Positions 14,101 to 29,100 of a stretch of 64,000 bases of DNA are shown piece by piece; the stretch's first letter is position 1, and every line of letters starts with the position of its first letter. Location of the stretch: assembly GCF_001522545.3 (NCBI RefSeq), contig NC_031774.1, positions 47,051,507-47,115,506 on the forward strand, read 5' to 3'. The notes under the pieces are model-generated. The model searched no databases. It worked only from the letters and a program-made list of their open reading frames with translations, and had not been told where the DNA came from. Position numbers and translations under genes: made by a program. Source of the stretch: Parus major (Eukaryota; Chordata; Aves; Passeriformes; Paridae).

Positions 14101-17100
14101 TTCAGTTCCTTCTAACCTCTGTGTACAGCCCATATACACACATCATTTTATTTAAGTTGTGTGACATCTGGCTACAAGAGATTACTGCCAGGTCAAATTG
14201 TAAGAAGCAAAAGGTGGAAGAAACTTTTGATGATCTAGTACCACAAACATAAACAAATGTTTATGTAACTATAATATTTGAAGTTTTTCAATAGTATTAG
14301 AAAACAGACAAATGGGAGAAAGGAAATTCTCCCTTTTCTGCCTGAAAACTCTTAGAACTGTAGTTTGCTGGTGTAAGTAAGGAATGTTTATGTGGAACAA
14401 ATCTAAATGAAATGTTCAATTTAATATGAAACTTCTTGGAAATTTATGCAGATGTAAGAGCATATGTATTCTTATATTTCCATTCAGCTTATATAAATTC
14501 TACTCTGTTATTTTCAAAAATTTAAAAAATGTAGAAATGCATAGGTAATATTAACTATATGGAGTGAATACCAGAAATTAAAATACACTCTCCTGAATAT
14601 AGAAATCAATATAGGGAAATCTTCAATGTTTTCATATTCTTTCACTGAGAATCTTTGTGTTTCAGTCTTTGAGTTCAGCTTTGATCCATTTTTTTGCTGG
14701 GAAATTGGTAAATTAAGCAGTTTTTTGAAAATATTTAAATTAATAGTAGAGGGGAAAATGGCTTTATTTCCACCACTGTAAGAAAGTTATATGGATTTCC
14801 ATACATCTTGTTACCTATTAATGCCTTGTTTTAATGAATGATAGTCCAACCTAATTGTTGAAATTGTAAAATTGGCATCTAATTCTGCATAATACTTTGT
14901 TTTAGCTGTGTAACACTATTAAGGTACTACCTGAATATAAGGAAAGTATTTTAGCTCATTTAAAGAAACTGTAAAATTACACCTTGGCCTAAATATACAT
15001 TTAGTTCTCATTGGTTTAATTTTAACAGCTTAACTAGGCAGCCATGTGACAGACAAAAATGAGTAATTTATGTCATTCCCTGCTTGCTGGATTGTTTTCC
15101 AAAAAATAAAAGTCCTTGAAGCCATTTCCTTAAAGCTTCATCTTGATTGGAAGTAAGCTCTTATTTTTGCTTGGCTTAAAAAAACATTAAAAAACATCAT
15201 ATAGATATTTATTGTGGCAAAAAAATCCCATTCCTCAAGTTTTTGTTATGTTTGCTATAAAACCTTTTTAATAGCATGGAGATGGACTGCTAGTGTTTTT
15301 TAAAAATTTACATGAGACTTATGAATTACATAAGGAAAAGAAGTAAGGAACCTTCAGGTGGAAGGTTGGGGAAACTTAAAATCCAGCACAGGCTAAGACA
15401 ACTTTGCTTTTTATGTTCTGTAAATTATACAGCAGGCTGACTCTTAACTCTCCTAATTTACAACATTTGAATATTCCACAGTGAAATATCTACCCTTGCA
15501 GTGCAGCCTAAAACATTTTTGGTAAATGTGAAATAGAGTTAATTCTAAAAGCATGTTTCATAGGTAGATAATAGACCTGTTTCTTGACTCATGTTATTTA
15601 TATAAGCATATTGTTAATGTGATCAGTGGGAAAGTACACAACTTTAGGAAGCTGATATTAAACACTTTTTTCTTCATGCTTGCTGAAAAGTAAGCGGTGT
15701 TGTGCCATAGAACTAAAGAATATTTCACCTTGCTATCTTCCTGTCATTTTTTAGGTTGCTAAGCTTTTAAATTCTGATGTGTATACAATACATAAAGAAC
15801 TGGTTACGCTATTACAGGATGAGTCACTGGAGGTAATACGCTTTTATTGGAACTTTTCTGGCTTGTTACATCGAGGCAGATTATCTTCATGTTTAATAAC
15901 TCTTCACTGACAATTAGTAGTAGAGTAACAATTTGAAATGATTAACAGCTTTTACTTCTATTGCACAGACTGTGCATAAAGATGCCAGCCTTCTGTGAAT
16001 AAAAAGGAGGAAAGTAGGAAGGTGTTTGAATTTAGTAATACCACACTAAATTGATTAGCTTTTAAAAATACTAATTCTAAATAGTTTTAATTGCTGTATT
16101 ATTTTTTACCATACAAACTCTAAAAAGCTTTCGGTTTGGTACTATGTTAAAACAATAGTTGATAGGATTCAAGGTCTTTTGCTTTGTTTTATTTTTATTG
16201 TCCAATTGAAGAGGACATAAAGAAGTTGTCTATGGTTTGAAGATCAAGATTTATGGAAAGAGTTTTAGTCCCAGGTAACTTGTATAGAACATGAATCATT
16301 GAAAATAACATGAAAAGTTATATTGGAGTTAACATAGTTATACTTTATTGGATGGAAAAAAGAGACATATTTATATTAGAGAAAAAAATCACCATTTCCT
16401 CTGATACTGGTTACTCCAGTAATAAGTTAGACTATTCCAGTTAGAAAACTTGTCTGATCACATATATAAAAACAGAGGCTGTAATAATTATATTACTTAC
16501 TGCATTAAAATATCAGTCATCTATGCAACTAATCAATGCAACTAATCTCCATTCTTTTTCAACATGAGAGAGCAGTAACTTGAAAGGTGCCAGCAGGGAT
16601 ATGTTGGTGGGAGTTGAAAATGGAGTTCATTTACAGACCTCTTTCATGCAGCCTTTCTTTAAATAGGTATTAGATGCCCTAGTAGGTCACCTTCCTGAAA
16701 TCCTTGAACTAATGACTAATGGAGGAGAAAACAATGGATCAGAAAGCAAGGTGGGTATTCTCATGGGGTTTTTAAAATTTTATTTCTAAATGAAGGTAGT
16801 AAGAAATTTCAGACAAAATTTGTAGGAAAAGGCTTTCATGATTAGTTTCTGCTTTGGAGAAATAGGAGGTTTCTGTTTGTTTTTTTTTTAATTTTGTTGA
16901 TTTTATAAGCCTTAATATTAAAAAAAAATTGGAAATGTTAAGGTTAATATGAAAATGAACAGTTTATATGCATTCTTTTTCTAATTAACCACAGTTATGT
17001 GAAAACAAAATTTGGTTTCATGGTAAGAGAACAATAGCTAATACATGTTTTAAATCTTTTTCATACTGATGTGTGAATTGCTCATGGGTGTCATTTTCAG

Positions 17101-20100
17101 GCTTCTGCTAGAAGGAAATCTATTTCCAGGAGTAAAGACACTGAATTAAGAGATCTGTACTCAGCTCCCATCTTTTCTAATTTAATTGTATATTTTTCTG
17201 GATGATGATCTATTCCATGACTCCTCACCTCTAAGATGGAACAGAAAGGATGCTGGTTTTGAGCATATTTCCTAAATGTGTGGATAAATTGAGATTTTGC
17301 AGCAATATAAGAATTGAAGAAATTTATTTTCTTTTACAGACAGAACTTGACAATGTAATTTAAAAATCTGAATTTGTCAGATGTTTACAGCTGTAAATAT
17401 ATATAATATATAGCAAATGCAATGTCAGGTGTGGCAGTCTATTTCATTTTTCTTAGTGCTAAAGGGAATTTAGCTTGGCTACTATGAATTCTTTGCCTTC
17501 TACTGAGAAAAGGTGCATAATTCCTACTAAAATTAATTCCTACTAAAACTAATTAGCGGATTGAGAACAATAACTGCTCAGATAAGGAGGATAAAAGAGA
17601 AATGGGATTCATTTGGTTTGAAAAAGAGAATGCTGAGCAGAGTTGGCATAATGGTCTTAATATCTATAAAAGGTTGTTACAAAGAGAACGTTTAGTTTTC
17701 CTTTGTCAGGAGAAGGGATTGGAGATGAAAGTGTATTTAGGTAGTGAAATAGCTTTTGGATTAGTCTTCCCTTCTTATATTGTTGTGATTAGCTTTTTAA
17801 ACATAGTCACAAGACACACAGCTTGAAAATATAAAATTATTGTTTATCCTTCTGCTTCTAGTTACTTTCTATTCCTGACTTGATTCCTGCATTAACAACA
17901 GCAGAACAGAGAGCAGCAACTTCTTTAAAATGGAGAACGCATGAGAAGTTACTACAAAAATATGCATGTCTCCCTCATATCATATCAAGTGATCAGATCT
18001 ATTACCGTTTTATTCAAAGGATGTTGACAATCATTTTGACAAATGTGAGCTCACCTGTTGCTTTCTCATTTGTTTTTATTTGTAAATGCATGTTAGACCA
18101 CTAGATATTTGCTATGTGTAGTACTTCCTGTGTTATAGAAATCTTAAAATACTATCCCTTTGATATGGTATATCAAGCTGTGGCATTTTTTCTATGAGAA
18201 TTTTCACTGAATACTTGCCCCCGTTTGAGGAGCAAAATTTGGATTGACAGTTTTCCTCCTACCCAAGACTTCTTCCTTTCCTTGTGCTCATCATCAGTTT
18301 GTTTCTAGTTAAATCAAAACTTTTTCCTCTGAAATATACCTTTTTTTTCCTGATTCCATACATTACATTGTGTTTGTTCTTTATGGAAAACTGTGCATTT
18401 CTAAAATAAATTATCATTTAGAGCTATTAGTCTGAAATTTTACTGGGTTAATTCAAGAATAAAACTGTTGTAAGAGAAGATGATGTAAGTTTTATTTCTA
18501 ACACTTGCAATACAGAAGATGCCTTGCAAACATGAAATATTTTACAGTGCTTATAAAATAGTTGAATCTAAAAGTTGGGCAGAAGGAATAAAGCAGGTAT
18601 CTCATGAACTGGCCAAACTTCCTAATTCTCCCTTACAGTATGACATTTATTTCAAAATTTATAAAGTTAGTCTACTTTTTAGCTATTTTTTTTCTAATTC
18701 TATATATGTTTTTAGTCATACTCCTTCAGATATGTTCAATTGTTCCCTGTATTTCTTTCAAGAATGTCCTGCCAGTCCAAAAAGCAGCTGCTCGGACTCT
18801 CTGCGTTTATTTGCGCTACAATCGCAAACAGGAACAGAGACATGAGGTTATCCAGAAACTGATCGAACGTAAGATGATCTTTCCTCCATTACTGAGAAAT
18901 GAAAGTTAGTTTTGACTGAAGATCTATTTACAGTTACATTTATTCAGTGTAATTTCCTTTCATCATCGGAGGGACTACGCTTGGAAGACATTCAGTTGCT
19001 CATATTATCACCAGCCAAATGTACTGCGCATACGTGAGGAATATATCTGCAGCTTATATAAAGGGATTGGGGAAGAGGCAATGCAGAAACTGATAATATA
19101 ATATGCCAAGACCTCTCCAACCCTACTTCTTATAGCCAAAATTACTAAGTTCTGGATGCTGCAATATAAAAAGCAGAATTCCTTTGGAAGAAGTAAAATT
19201 CTGTAGAGGCTTCAGCATAAGTGCTGAATAAATCTCGGAAATTTATTTATTTATCAGTCACCTAAAGTTGACGATTTGGTGTATGCTATGTGTTTTAAGG
19301 ATAGCTTGGAAGTTTTAACAATTCCCATTAACATTCCTTAATGTTTACACAATAATTTTGATACTCCTGTGGCATGATTTGAAAGGCATACAGGGCTTTG
19401 TTTAATACAGTAGCTAGTTCACTTTTTCTAGTGATCACTCACAGAATTAATTGAATTCAGAATCTTAGTTGTTTACTAAAAGAAAGAACTGAGGCTGAGA
19501 AATTTTTTGATGACTGTGATTGTCATCTTTAAGTTAAAGGTCAACCTGTGAAATGTTTTCTATTTGACATTGAAAACTTGACAGATAACATCTGAAAATT
19601 TTTATTTTTCAGAATTGGGTCAAGGAAAAAGTTACTGGAACAGACTTCGGTTTTTAGATACTTGTGAATTCATTATGGAACTGTTTTCAAAATCATTCTT
19701 CTGTAAATACTTCTTTTTACCTGTGCTTGAACTTACACATGACCCAGTGGCAAATGTCAGGTATGAAGAATATGTAACGGTGTACAGGAAAAAAAAAAGC
19801 TTTAAGTATTTTAAATATTTATATATATAAATACTTTATATATAAATATATATAAATAAAATGTATAAATACTTTAAATATTATATTAAGAAATACTGTT
19901 AGAAGTTTTACGTTTTGCTTAAATAGTGGGACTTGAGTAAAAACATAAAGAGCCTTCAGGATGACCAGTATTAAAGATGCAGGGGAGTATGGGAATGGTG
20001 CTATAAAATCCCAGAAGCAGGTCTGAGTGTTTGAGAGACTGATCAAAAGCACCATTGTTTGAGAGTGAAAGGAACAATGAGGCAGAGGAGAGCCAGCAAT

Positions 20101-23100
20101 AGATGGGAAGAAAGTAATATAGTGTTTCATGGGTATAAAGAGAGAATGCAACTTCAATCTCCATTGATTCACATCCATTTCATTGTCACTGGATGTAAAG
20201 TGAAACACTCAAGCAATTATTTCAGTGGTCTGAACTAAACAATGTAGAACAGGTTTTATGTTATGGAAAAGGGTATCTACTTCATTGTTAAGGAAAATTA
20301 AAAAATAATACAGTAATATTATGGAATTTGATCTCTTATTCATTTTTATACAGTGTTTTTCCTGTTATTTTTGTAGTAACTGTTTTTTCTTTGTTTTCTA
20401 AACAGATAGGGACCAGGCAGTTATTACCAATAGGGAAGTTGATTTTTTTTTCACATATTTTGTGTGATTTATGCTTTTAATCTTGTTTCTGATGTGTGCC
20501 ATTCATGTTGTCATCATTAACATATCTGAACTTCTAATATTAATGCTGCACAGGGATTTATGTAAGCATAATTTGCACATACATGTGCGCACTCAGTAAG
20601 CTTTGCCACATACTGTTTATTACGAAGTGAAACTGTTTAAATAGACACAGTGTTTAGTATAACTGCCACATTTCAACTCAGCAGGATCCTAAAAATTAAA
20701 TCAGTTTGTATGATGAGGAACATTCATGTCTCATTAAATTAAGAGGATTATATTAAAACAATAAACTAAATTTGTATATAATCTGAAAGAGCTTATTCCT
20801 TTTAACAAATATTTTAATTAAAAGCTCTATTGATACAATATTAAAATTTAATGGAAACTTGAACTAACTTGCAATCCCTTAGCTGACATTAAAATTCATT
20901 TTGTCTTAATTCTTTTCTGGATTGTTTTTGTACAAAAGAAATGCACTGTCTCCAATGGAGTGAAGTTTACAGGCTAGACACTGTTAGCTGATGGTTTTAA
21001 AACAGACTTAGGGACATACTATTCTGGATTTCTACAGTGTGGTGTAACTCATGGTAATGGGAAATTGTGACTAATTTGTGATTAAAATATTTTGAAGATA
21101 TAAAGATGGTGAGATTAATTAATATGAGAAAATTTTTACTGTTGTTATTAGAGTTACCATGTCTGGAAAAGGATTGTCTCTGATCCAATGCCAGTTGACT
21201 CTGAGAGAATATAACCATATATTGGTCTTGGTGTTTCTTTTAAATCTATTTCTGCAGATTAAAACTGGTCACTATTACATGCTCTTACAGTCTGATCAAA
21301 TGAAGGAATTTTGATTTCCTCAGTTGCATGAAATATTTTTAATTTAATCTTCAGATTATTTTGTTGATAATGAAATAAAAAACAATGAACACATTTTTTA
21401 TAAAAACAGTTTAGAAAAAATAGCTCAGAATCAAGGGAATGAACCACAAAATTGTTTAGGTTTGACAAGACTTTTAAGACCATCAAGTCCAACCATTAGC
21501 CTAAGACTGCTGAGTCAACCACTAAACCATGTCCCTGAGCACCACATCTATTAAATACCTCTAGGGATGGTGACTCCACCACTGCCCTGGGCAGCCTGTT
21601 CCAGTGCTTGACAAACATTTTGGTAAAGAACTTGCTCCAAATATCCAATCTAAGCCCCCTTGGAGCAACTTGAGACCATTTCCTCTTGTTCTGTTTCTTG
21701 TTATTCAGGGGAAGAGACCAAACCCAGCAATACACCCTTTCAGGTGGTTGTAGAGAACAATAGATTCCCCCTGAACCTCCTTTCCTCCAGGCTAAACAGC
21801 CCCAGTTCCCTCAGCTGCTCCTCATCAGAGCTGTGCTCCAGACCCTTCCCCAGCTCTGCTGCCCTTCTCTGGACACACTCCAGCCCCTCAGTGTCTTTCT
21901 TGTCTTGAGGGGCCCAGAACTGAACACAGGATTTGAGGTGTGGCCTCACCAGTGCTGGGTACAGGGGGACAATCCCTGCCCTGCTCCTGCTGGCCACACT
22001 ACTGCTGGCACAGGCCAGGATGCCATTGGCCTTCCTGGCCACAGCTGGGCACAGCTGGCTCATGTTCAGCTGCTGTCAAATGGCACCCCCAGGTCCTTTT
22101 CCACCAGGCAGCTTCCCAGCCACTCTGTGCACTCTGTCCCCAGCGCTGTGGGGCTGTTGAGAGTGACCCAAGGGCAGAACTGGCACTTGGCCTTGTGGAA
22201 CAGCTCAAGCAGGGGCAGCCTCCAGACATAAACAGGAGGATAAGGAAGGGCAAAAAAGGGCTTTCTTTTCTGTCTATCTGATAGACTTTCATCTTTGCAG
22301 TTGTATGGAATTGCAGTAACATGATTTTTGGTGAGACTTTGTACCAGATTTCCAGGGTATTTAGGTAACTGATAAACTTAGGTGTGCTGATCACTTGGAA
22401 AATCTGGAGGTCTCCTTACTTTTCTAGATTAAATAAACCAACCCAGACAACCAAAGATGTTTTTGGACTGTATTCATGATCTGTAGAGATTTTTTTGAAA
22501 ACAGTATGTCTGGAAACAACACAGAAGCAACAAACACATATGAAAAATAAGACCACCTTAATTAATTATTTTGTGTCAAATGCTAGCATGCAATACATTG
22601 AGAATTAATAATATATATTAAGCATCTGCATCAAAAGATGAATATTTGGGTTGTTTGTTTGTTTGTTTTTTGTAGAATGAAGCTATGCTGTTTGTTGCCA
22701 AAAGTAAAATCTACTCTGAAGATTCCCACTGATAAACATTTACTTCAGCAGCTGGAATTATGTATAAGGAAACTTCTCTGTCAAGAGAAAGACAAAGATG
22801 TCCTGACTATTGTGAAAAGAGTAAGCATTTTCCTTTTTAAGCAGCATTTAATCTTGGGTTTATCACTGAAAGTTGAAATTACTGAAGTTATGCTTTCTGT
22901 TGATTTTCTCAATGTAAGAACAGGAGATAAAAAAATTCCATTGTCTGATATGTAATTTTGAACAATTAAAAGATGATGTAGTACAGTACATTCTGTGAAA
23001 TTTAGGAGAGTTGATATCTCCTTGGTTGCTTATATTGCATTATTTTGTAGTGATTCAAATTCAGGATTTTGTCTCAATGACCATTTATGAAAACATGGCA

Positions 23101-26100
23101 AATGACTAGAGAAAGATTGAATGTTGATTCTAGTAAAAATCCTCAGGTCTGTGAGACAGAGGTATCTTGTTAGTCTATGTGTTTTACAATATACAGACAA
23201 AGCATTTTCAGGATTTTAAAATGTTGTAAATATGTTTTTAAAATGTGAATATTCAAAAAAGTACATCTTTAAGGAATGCCTATGCTTAGTCTCAAATTTA
23301 GAAACCATGAAGTGAAATAGCTCAAGTGGGTGGCTTCCTTACAGGGCCAGTCTGCAGGAGAGACTGGGTGAACACCTGTGTGGAACTTTAAGAGTTATAC
23401 AGAGATTCCTGGGTTGCTTTTTTCAGTCCTGGTTCTTAAGACTGTGCTAAAGCTATTCTTGCTGTGGTGCTTCCTTGAGTGTATTTTGATTTCCATATGG
23501 ATATTCTGTGAACCTTTCATTGTGAGTCTCAGCAGGGGTCTGAGAATTCTCTCTGGCACTTTTAAACTGCATTTGTACCACAAAAATAAAAGCACAGGAT
23601 TAAAATATTTAATAAAAAAAGACAATTTTTTTCTTCAAAATGTGGCATGCTATTGAGTAATAATAACTAACATTTTAATCTTCTTTATAGACGGTGTTAG
23701 AATTGGACAGAATGGAGATCTCTGTAGATGCTGTAAGTGCTTACTAACTTTAATGCTTATCAACTACTCTTAGTTTCTATTTTCATGTAGTGATTTTTTA
23801 TTTTTATTTATATTTTATTTTGAAGTTTCAGAAAAGGTTTTATGAAAATGATTTGTTGGATCAAAAAAAAGAGAGACAAGAACATCTCCTTTTGGAAATG
23901 GTATATTTTATCAGTGCACTGTCATTTTTAAATAGTTTGTACCTACATATTAAAGAGACAATAATTTTAAGTTAGGGGAAATGCATATTTTGGAGAGATG
24001 TGATAGGTTCATAATCTATGGGTGGTTTCATTTTACACTTTATAATAGGGTTAAGTCCTTCAAAGTAACATGTAATATTTTTTGTTTACTACCTACATTT
24101 TGGTGTATCAATTAGAAAAGCAAACTTGAGTTTCTTGAGAAACACCATGTATAACATGATAAACTGATTAATGAAACACCTCAGAATTCACAAACAGCTT
24201 CCCTAGGCAAAGAAATTATTCTCATAACTTCTTTTGTCCCAAGGAACCTGAAGAATGCTCTATGTTACAGGCTTTCCTATTAGCCAGGAAAAAGAGAAAA
24301 GCAAAAGGTGCAGTAGGCACTTCAGCACAGAGATTATATCTTCACCACATACTGCATCTCCACAAAGCCTAGATTGGACTGCTGCAGTCCCCCCATCATC
24401 TGCTGCCTCCCCTCCAGCCAGAGGTGGGAGAAGCTGAGCAGCTGATAGGATTCAGAAGATCCTAAAATTGTTAGCATGGTTCCTCTGACTTGTAGTAAAT
24501 TAATTTCTTTGTTGTAAAGCCAGAAGAGGTTAAAGAGTGTTTCAGAAATGTCATTGTTTCCTTTGTTTGTGGTCCAGTTTGATGTCAACAGGTATTGCAG
24601 GTCAGTATGTGCAAATATAGCTGACCCACAGACTTCCTGCCACTTCCCACTGTCTCCAGGCAGAGGTTCAGCTTTGTTCTCAGGACCTGCATACACTCAC
24701 TCCAAGTCTTGAACTTAGCTCTAGCAATCTTCAGGTAGATACAGTTAATGCTTTTGTGCTGAAAGGATTTGTGTGGGGCAAAATAGCCTCCAGTATGCTC
24801 TGTGTTACCCTGTATTATGTGATGACATCAAATTTTACCCTGTTTCTACAGCTGTACTTTAGAAAAGCACCTGAATTTTTATGGTATAGGCCACTGATAT
24901 GTGCAACCCTTCTGTATCACAAAGGTCTCTTTAAGCATTGTCTGTGAGAGACATGGCTTTGGGGAATGTGAGATGGATAAAGTGAATTGTGACATGTTGC
25001 AGACCCAAACAGATGAAGATTAATTCAACCCACTTAAATGTATCTGACTGCTAAAGATTTTAATACTCAATATGTTAGTAAGTTTCCTTAAGTAGCTGAA
25101 GCTATTTTCCAGCAACCCTGACCTGAATTATTTACATCTTTCTTTTCTTGAGTAGTAATTAGAAATACATGAAAAAACATATTAGAAATTAGAAAAAATA
25201 GAGCAATTATGGTTCACTTAACAATCTTTATTATGAAAATGGTATAGAAAACAAGCTAATATTGTATAGTTTTCTAAAGTTGGAGTGATATCTATTCACA
25301 AGTAGAATATACTTTTAGGCTAGGTAGTATTACAAAATGGCAAATAAATTCCATGACCTGAACAATTTTACGTAGTTGATTTTGTTTTTCATAAAGATCT
25401 ATCAACTGTAGATGTTAATTTTAGATCTTTATAAGGTTTGAATATATGTGACACACCTTAAAATTTAAGAAAAAAATTTTCATTGAATTGGATGAAATAA
25501 AAGTGCTGTCTGTTCTATTTTCAGTGTGTATGTGTTACAGAAAATTTTTACACTGCCAGCTGCCAATGTCTGTATCTTTTTTGAGTATAAAAGAACCCAA
25601 AAGCCAGGCATAATTTTAATTATAAGTTGCAGATGTGAACTTCAACTCTGCTTTCTTCAGACTGTGGTTTTTAAATGAGATACTGCTTTCTTTCTGTGCT
25701 ACTTAATTGGTTGTCTGGATATTCATCAGGGATTTTACTGCTAGCCTGAGAGAGTAGAAATGGACTGTTATTTGGAAACACAATTTATTTACTTTAATTT
25801 GAGTAATGTCTAAGAAAATTATTTATTCTTTTAGGAACAATTAGAAAAAGAGAAACAGAAAAATGAAGGAAGGTCTGCAAATATTAATGATAAAATGTTT
25901 GAAAAGAAGCGTAAGTTTGCTTATTTGTTTACATACGTGTTTATGCATGCTTCACTCTTTTTCAAAGGTAGTAGAGGAAGGAGCAAGAAAGAGACACTAT
26001 AAAATAATTAGAGATGTAGAAATTGGAAATAAATTTTTTTCTATATGTTTCTGAAGTTATTTATGAAAAAATGCTTCATATATAATATATAATAATATAT

Positions 26101-29100
26101 ATGTTTTATTTTGGCTTTATTAATAAAATACATTGCAGTTTTATTTCTCTGTTATTTTTCATTTTGGGCTATAGTGTAAGTACTGTGGTATTTCTGAAGT
26201 GCTGGTACTACTGATTTAGATATTATTACTCTTTGGTCCAGGATTGTGATATGTTATGTCCTCTCTTTTATATAAATTTAAGTTTTAAGAGGGAAGGGAT
26301 TAAGAGGGACTGGACTTTTTTCTTTTTTCCTTTTCTATAGGTAGAGACAGTAAAACATCATCAGTGTTGGCAAAAAGTATCAATCTCTCTATTTCTGGAA
26401 GCTCTTCTGGTACATCAGCAGGTAAGAACAGTTCAAAAACTCACCTGGAATACTGATCTCACATCATCAGCTTAAACCCCAGGAAAGCTGCCCTTGACAT
26501 CTGTGGACCCAAGTTTCACCTACTGCACTGAGGAAAAGATTCTTCTCCTAGAACTGAATGTATTTTCTATGGTTTTTAGTTTAGTTTTACTCGTTGTTAT
26601 ATAAATAATGACCTAAGGTTTATTTTTTTTTCAGTTTAATTATTTAAATCAGCTCATTCCTTCAATTACCATAGGTTAACAGAAAAATGTCTTTAAAAGT
26701 GTTCTTAATTATTGAGGAAATGCAATATTCATATTAAAAAAAATGTTCTTTATAATTTTAGGCAAAGAAGAAAAAAAATCCAAGCTGGTTCGAAGCCAAT
26801 CTTTCAGTACTCAAGTACTGCATCCAAAATACAGCAACATAGACAAGTGTCCTAAGTATGTTTACAATCTTCATTGCTTACCTCATAGGCAAATGTGTGC
26901 TAATAGCTTTTATGAAATTAATGCTCATGAATCTCTGAAAGTAGTGATGTGCTCACTGAATTGTGACTTATATTTTCAGCTTTCTGTCTAATTGATTAAC
27001 TGAGGGGAAAAAAAATCATATAAGGCATGCTGAAGCCTAGAAATGGTTATGAATTCCTTTTAAGTTAATATATGCCACCTTTTATCATACATTAAAAATA
27101 ATTTTCAATGTGAATAGCTAAATCTAATTTTCTACATTTCTTAAAGAAATTTCAGCATAACTTTCTCATTAAATTCTTTCATATAAACTCAGAAATAGCC
27201 TCCAATACTATTAAACAGGATGATACAATTGAGAGGAACACTTTTGGAAATAACCAACTTAGATTTGTTGTGTTTGGGTTTTTTTTTAAAGTAAAAGTTC
27301 TGCTACAGGATATACATCTTCAATACCAGGAATGGGAAAGAGTTGTATGTTATCCTTTAGTGGTAAGTAGGTTATTTTAATGTATTTTACTTCAGGTTTT
27401 TTTGTGTGCATATTGAATATATGGACCCAATTAGACAGGCATACTCTAAGATGTCATTCTCCTAAAGAAAGTAAAATTAAAGATATCCAATAGGTTTGGG
27501 CATTAAGTGGTAGTCTAGTAAGTGTATTTTTCAGATTTGTTTTCCTCTACATGTTTGTTTTAAGTCATATTTAAAAATACTAAAAATAGGCTGAGTTTGT
27601 CATGTCTTGGTTGGAATTTCAGATACCATAAAAGGTTGGGTTTTCAGTTGTTCCCCACCTATTTTACATGAGGAAAATGAATATTGTATAAAACTTCTAC
27701 TGAATTAAGAGAGAGAAACTACTGTTTGCAGTTGTGTTTGCTAAATTTTAAAGAGTTTGGATGATTAAAGATAAGATTGAGATAAATGGCTTCCAAGAGA
27801 AACCTATCTTTCTATTCACCAATAGGCACTAGGCAATTAAATTACATTAAATACCTAAATTTTAATTAGCTAAAGATTGGCCCAAGAAATCACACTCTTT
27901 ACATCCATTAAATGTATTAATATTTTCTTTGAAAATGTGCATTCCAGTTATTTAGTGGGACTTTCTCATAAAAATACTTGAAGAAATGTTAAGTAGAAGC
28001 CATTCCATTAAAATTTTGGTTTACTCCTGTAGGAAACATGCTTCTATTGCCACAGGAAAACCAGCTCATTCTATTTACTTTCTGTGCACTGTTTTCAACC
28101 AAAAATCTTTGTCTAAGCTGCCTGTCTGTGTTTCAGATGATTCATTCCGGACTCATTGTGCTGGTAACAGTGGGAATGCTGCCTTCCCTTCTAGCTGTTC
28201 TCGCAACTTGTTTAACTCAGCCAACCAAAAGAACAACGGCAATAAGGAGGGTCAGTCCCGAAAGATGAGCCTGTAAGTTGTTGGCAAGGTGTTAAACTGA
28301 GCCCAGGGGTAACGTTTTCAAGGGGAACTCAAAAGAGCCATGTAAAATTAGGCCTGTATTTATCATACTTTTGCACACAGATTTTGAAATACTAAATTAG
28401 CAGGGTAGAAATGAGATGTATGCAATTATAAGTGTTTCTAAGATGGTGTTACCTTCTAATTAGTCTTTCACATTGTTTCTCCTGCACATATTTGCATTCA
28501 GATGGTACATAATTGAGAGGGTGGAATGGGACAAAGTGAAGGTTAGTGCCTTGCATATGTAATAACTACAGTCACAGTGATTTAGCTGCCTGTAGTTGGA
28601 GAAATAGAATGGAAGTATTTTTAGACTACTTAGTTTTTCATTTTCCTTTTTTTTGTGAACTTGTATATGTTTATCTATTATTATTATTTAGCATTTCTGT
28701 GATGAATCTTGAGACTTAGGATGAACTGGTACTGGTACTTGTTATTAATACTGCCTTCTTTGCCTTACCATAGCCATTTAAAAAAAAATAATTCAGTGCT
28801 AGGCATCACCCTCAGGCTGCTTTCCTTTAAAAATCAGCCTATGCTGTTCAGCATTTTGCAAGAACAAAATCAAAGACTCATTTTTTGCTCCTGTGCTAAA
28901 ACTGTAAGTCATAGAAAATCACTGTGACATATACTTACCCAAATCTCTGTAGACCCTAGCAGCAAATTCCCTGCAGATTCCTTTTACACTATAACTAAAT
29001 TACTGTCATTGGACTAGCTGTAATTTTGTGGGCTCACACTGAGACTTTTCTTTGCTAGCAGAGATTTGCATTTTTAGCCAAGGCAGAATGGCGAAAGGGA

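Larger units (their letters stand above)
19761..22675 (+). other. PPP4R4 intron carrying the CR1 copy
   Basis: Apart from the AT-rich tract at its 5' end and the CR1 fragment at 21455-22225, I see nothing gene-like. ORFs at 19819-20208 on the - strand show no recognisable domain and no splice support. Confidence 0.7.

Noticed and set aside
19819..20208. 129-codon - strand ORF in a PPP4R4 intron
   Set aside because: Its end is AT simple repeat and the rest has no similarity or splice support.
21740..22394. Several overlapping ORFs of more than 100 codons on both strands
   Set aside because: They fall in the CR1 3' fragment and its edge, a non-host repeat.
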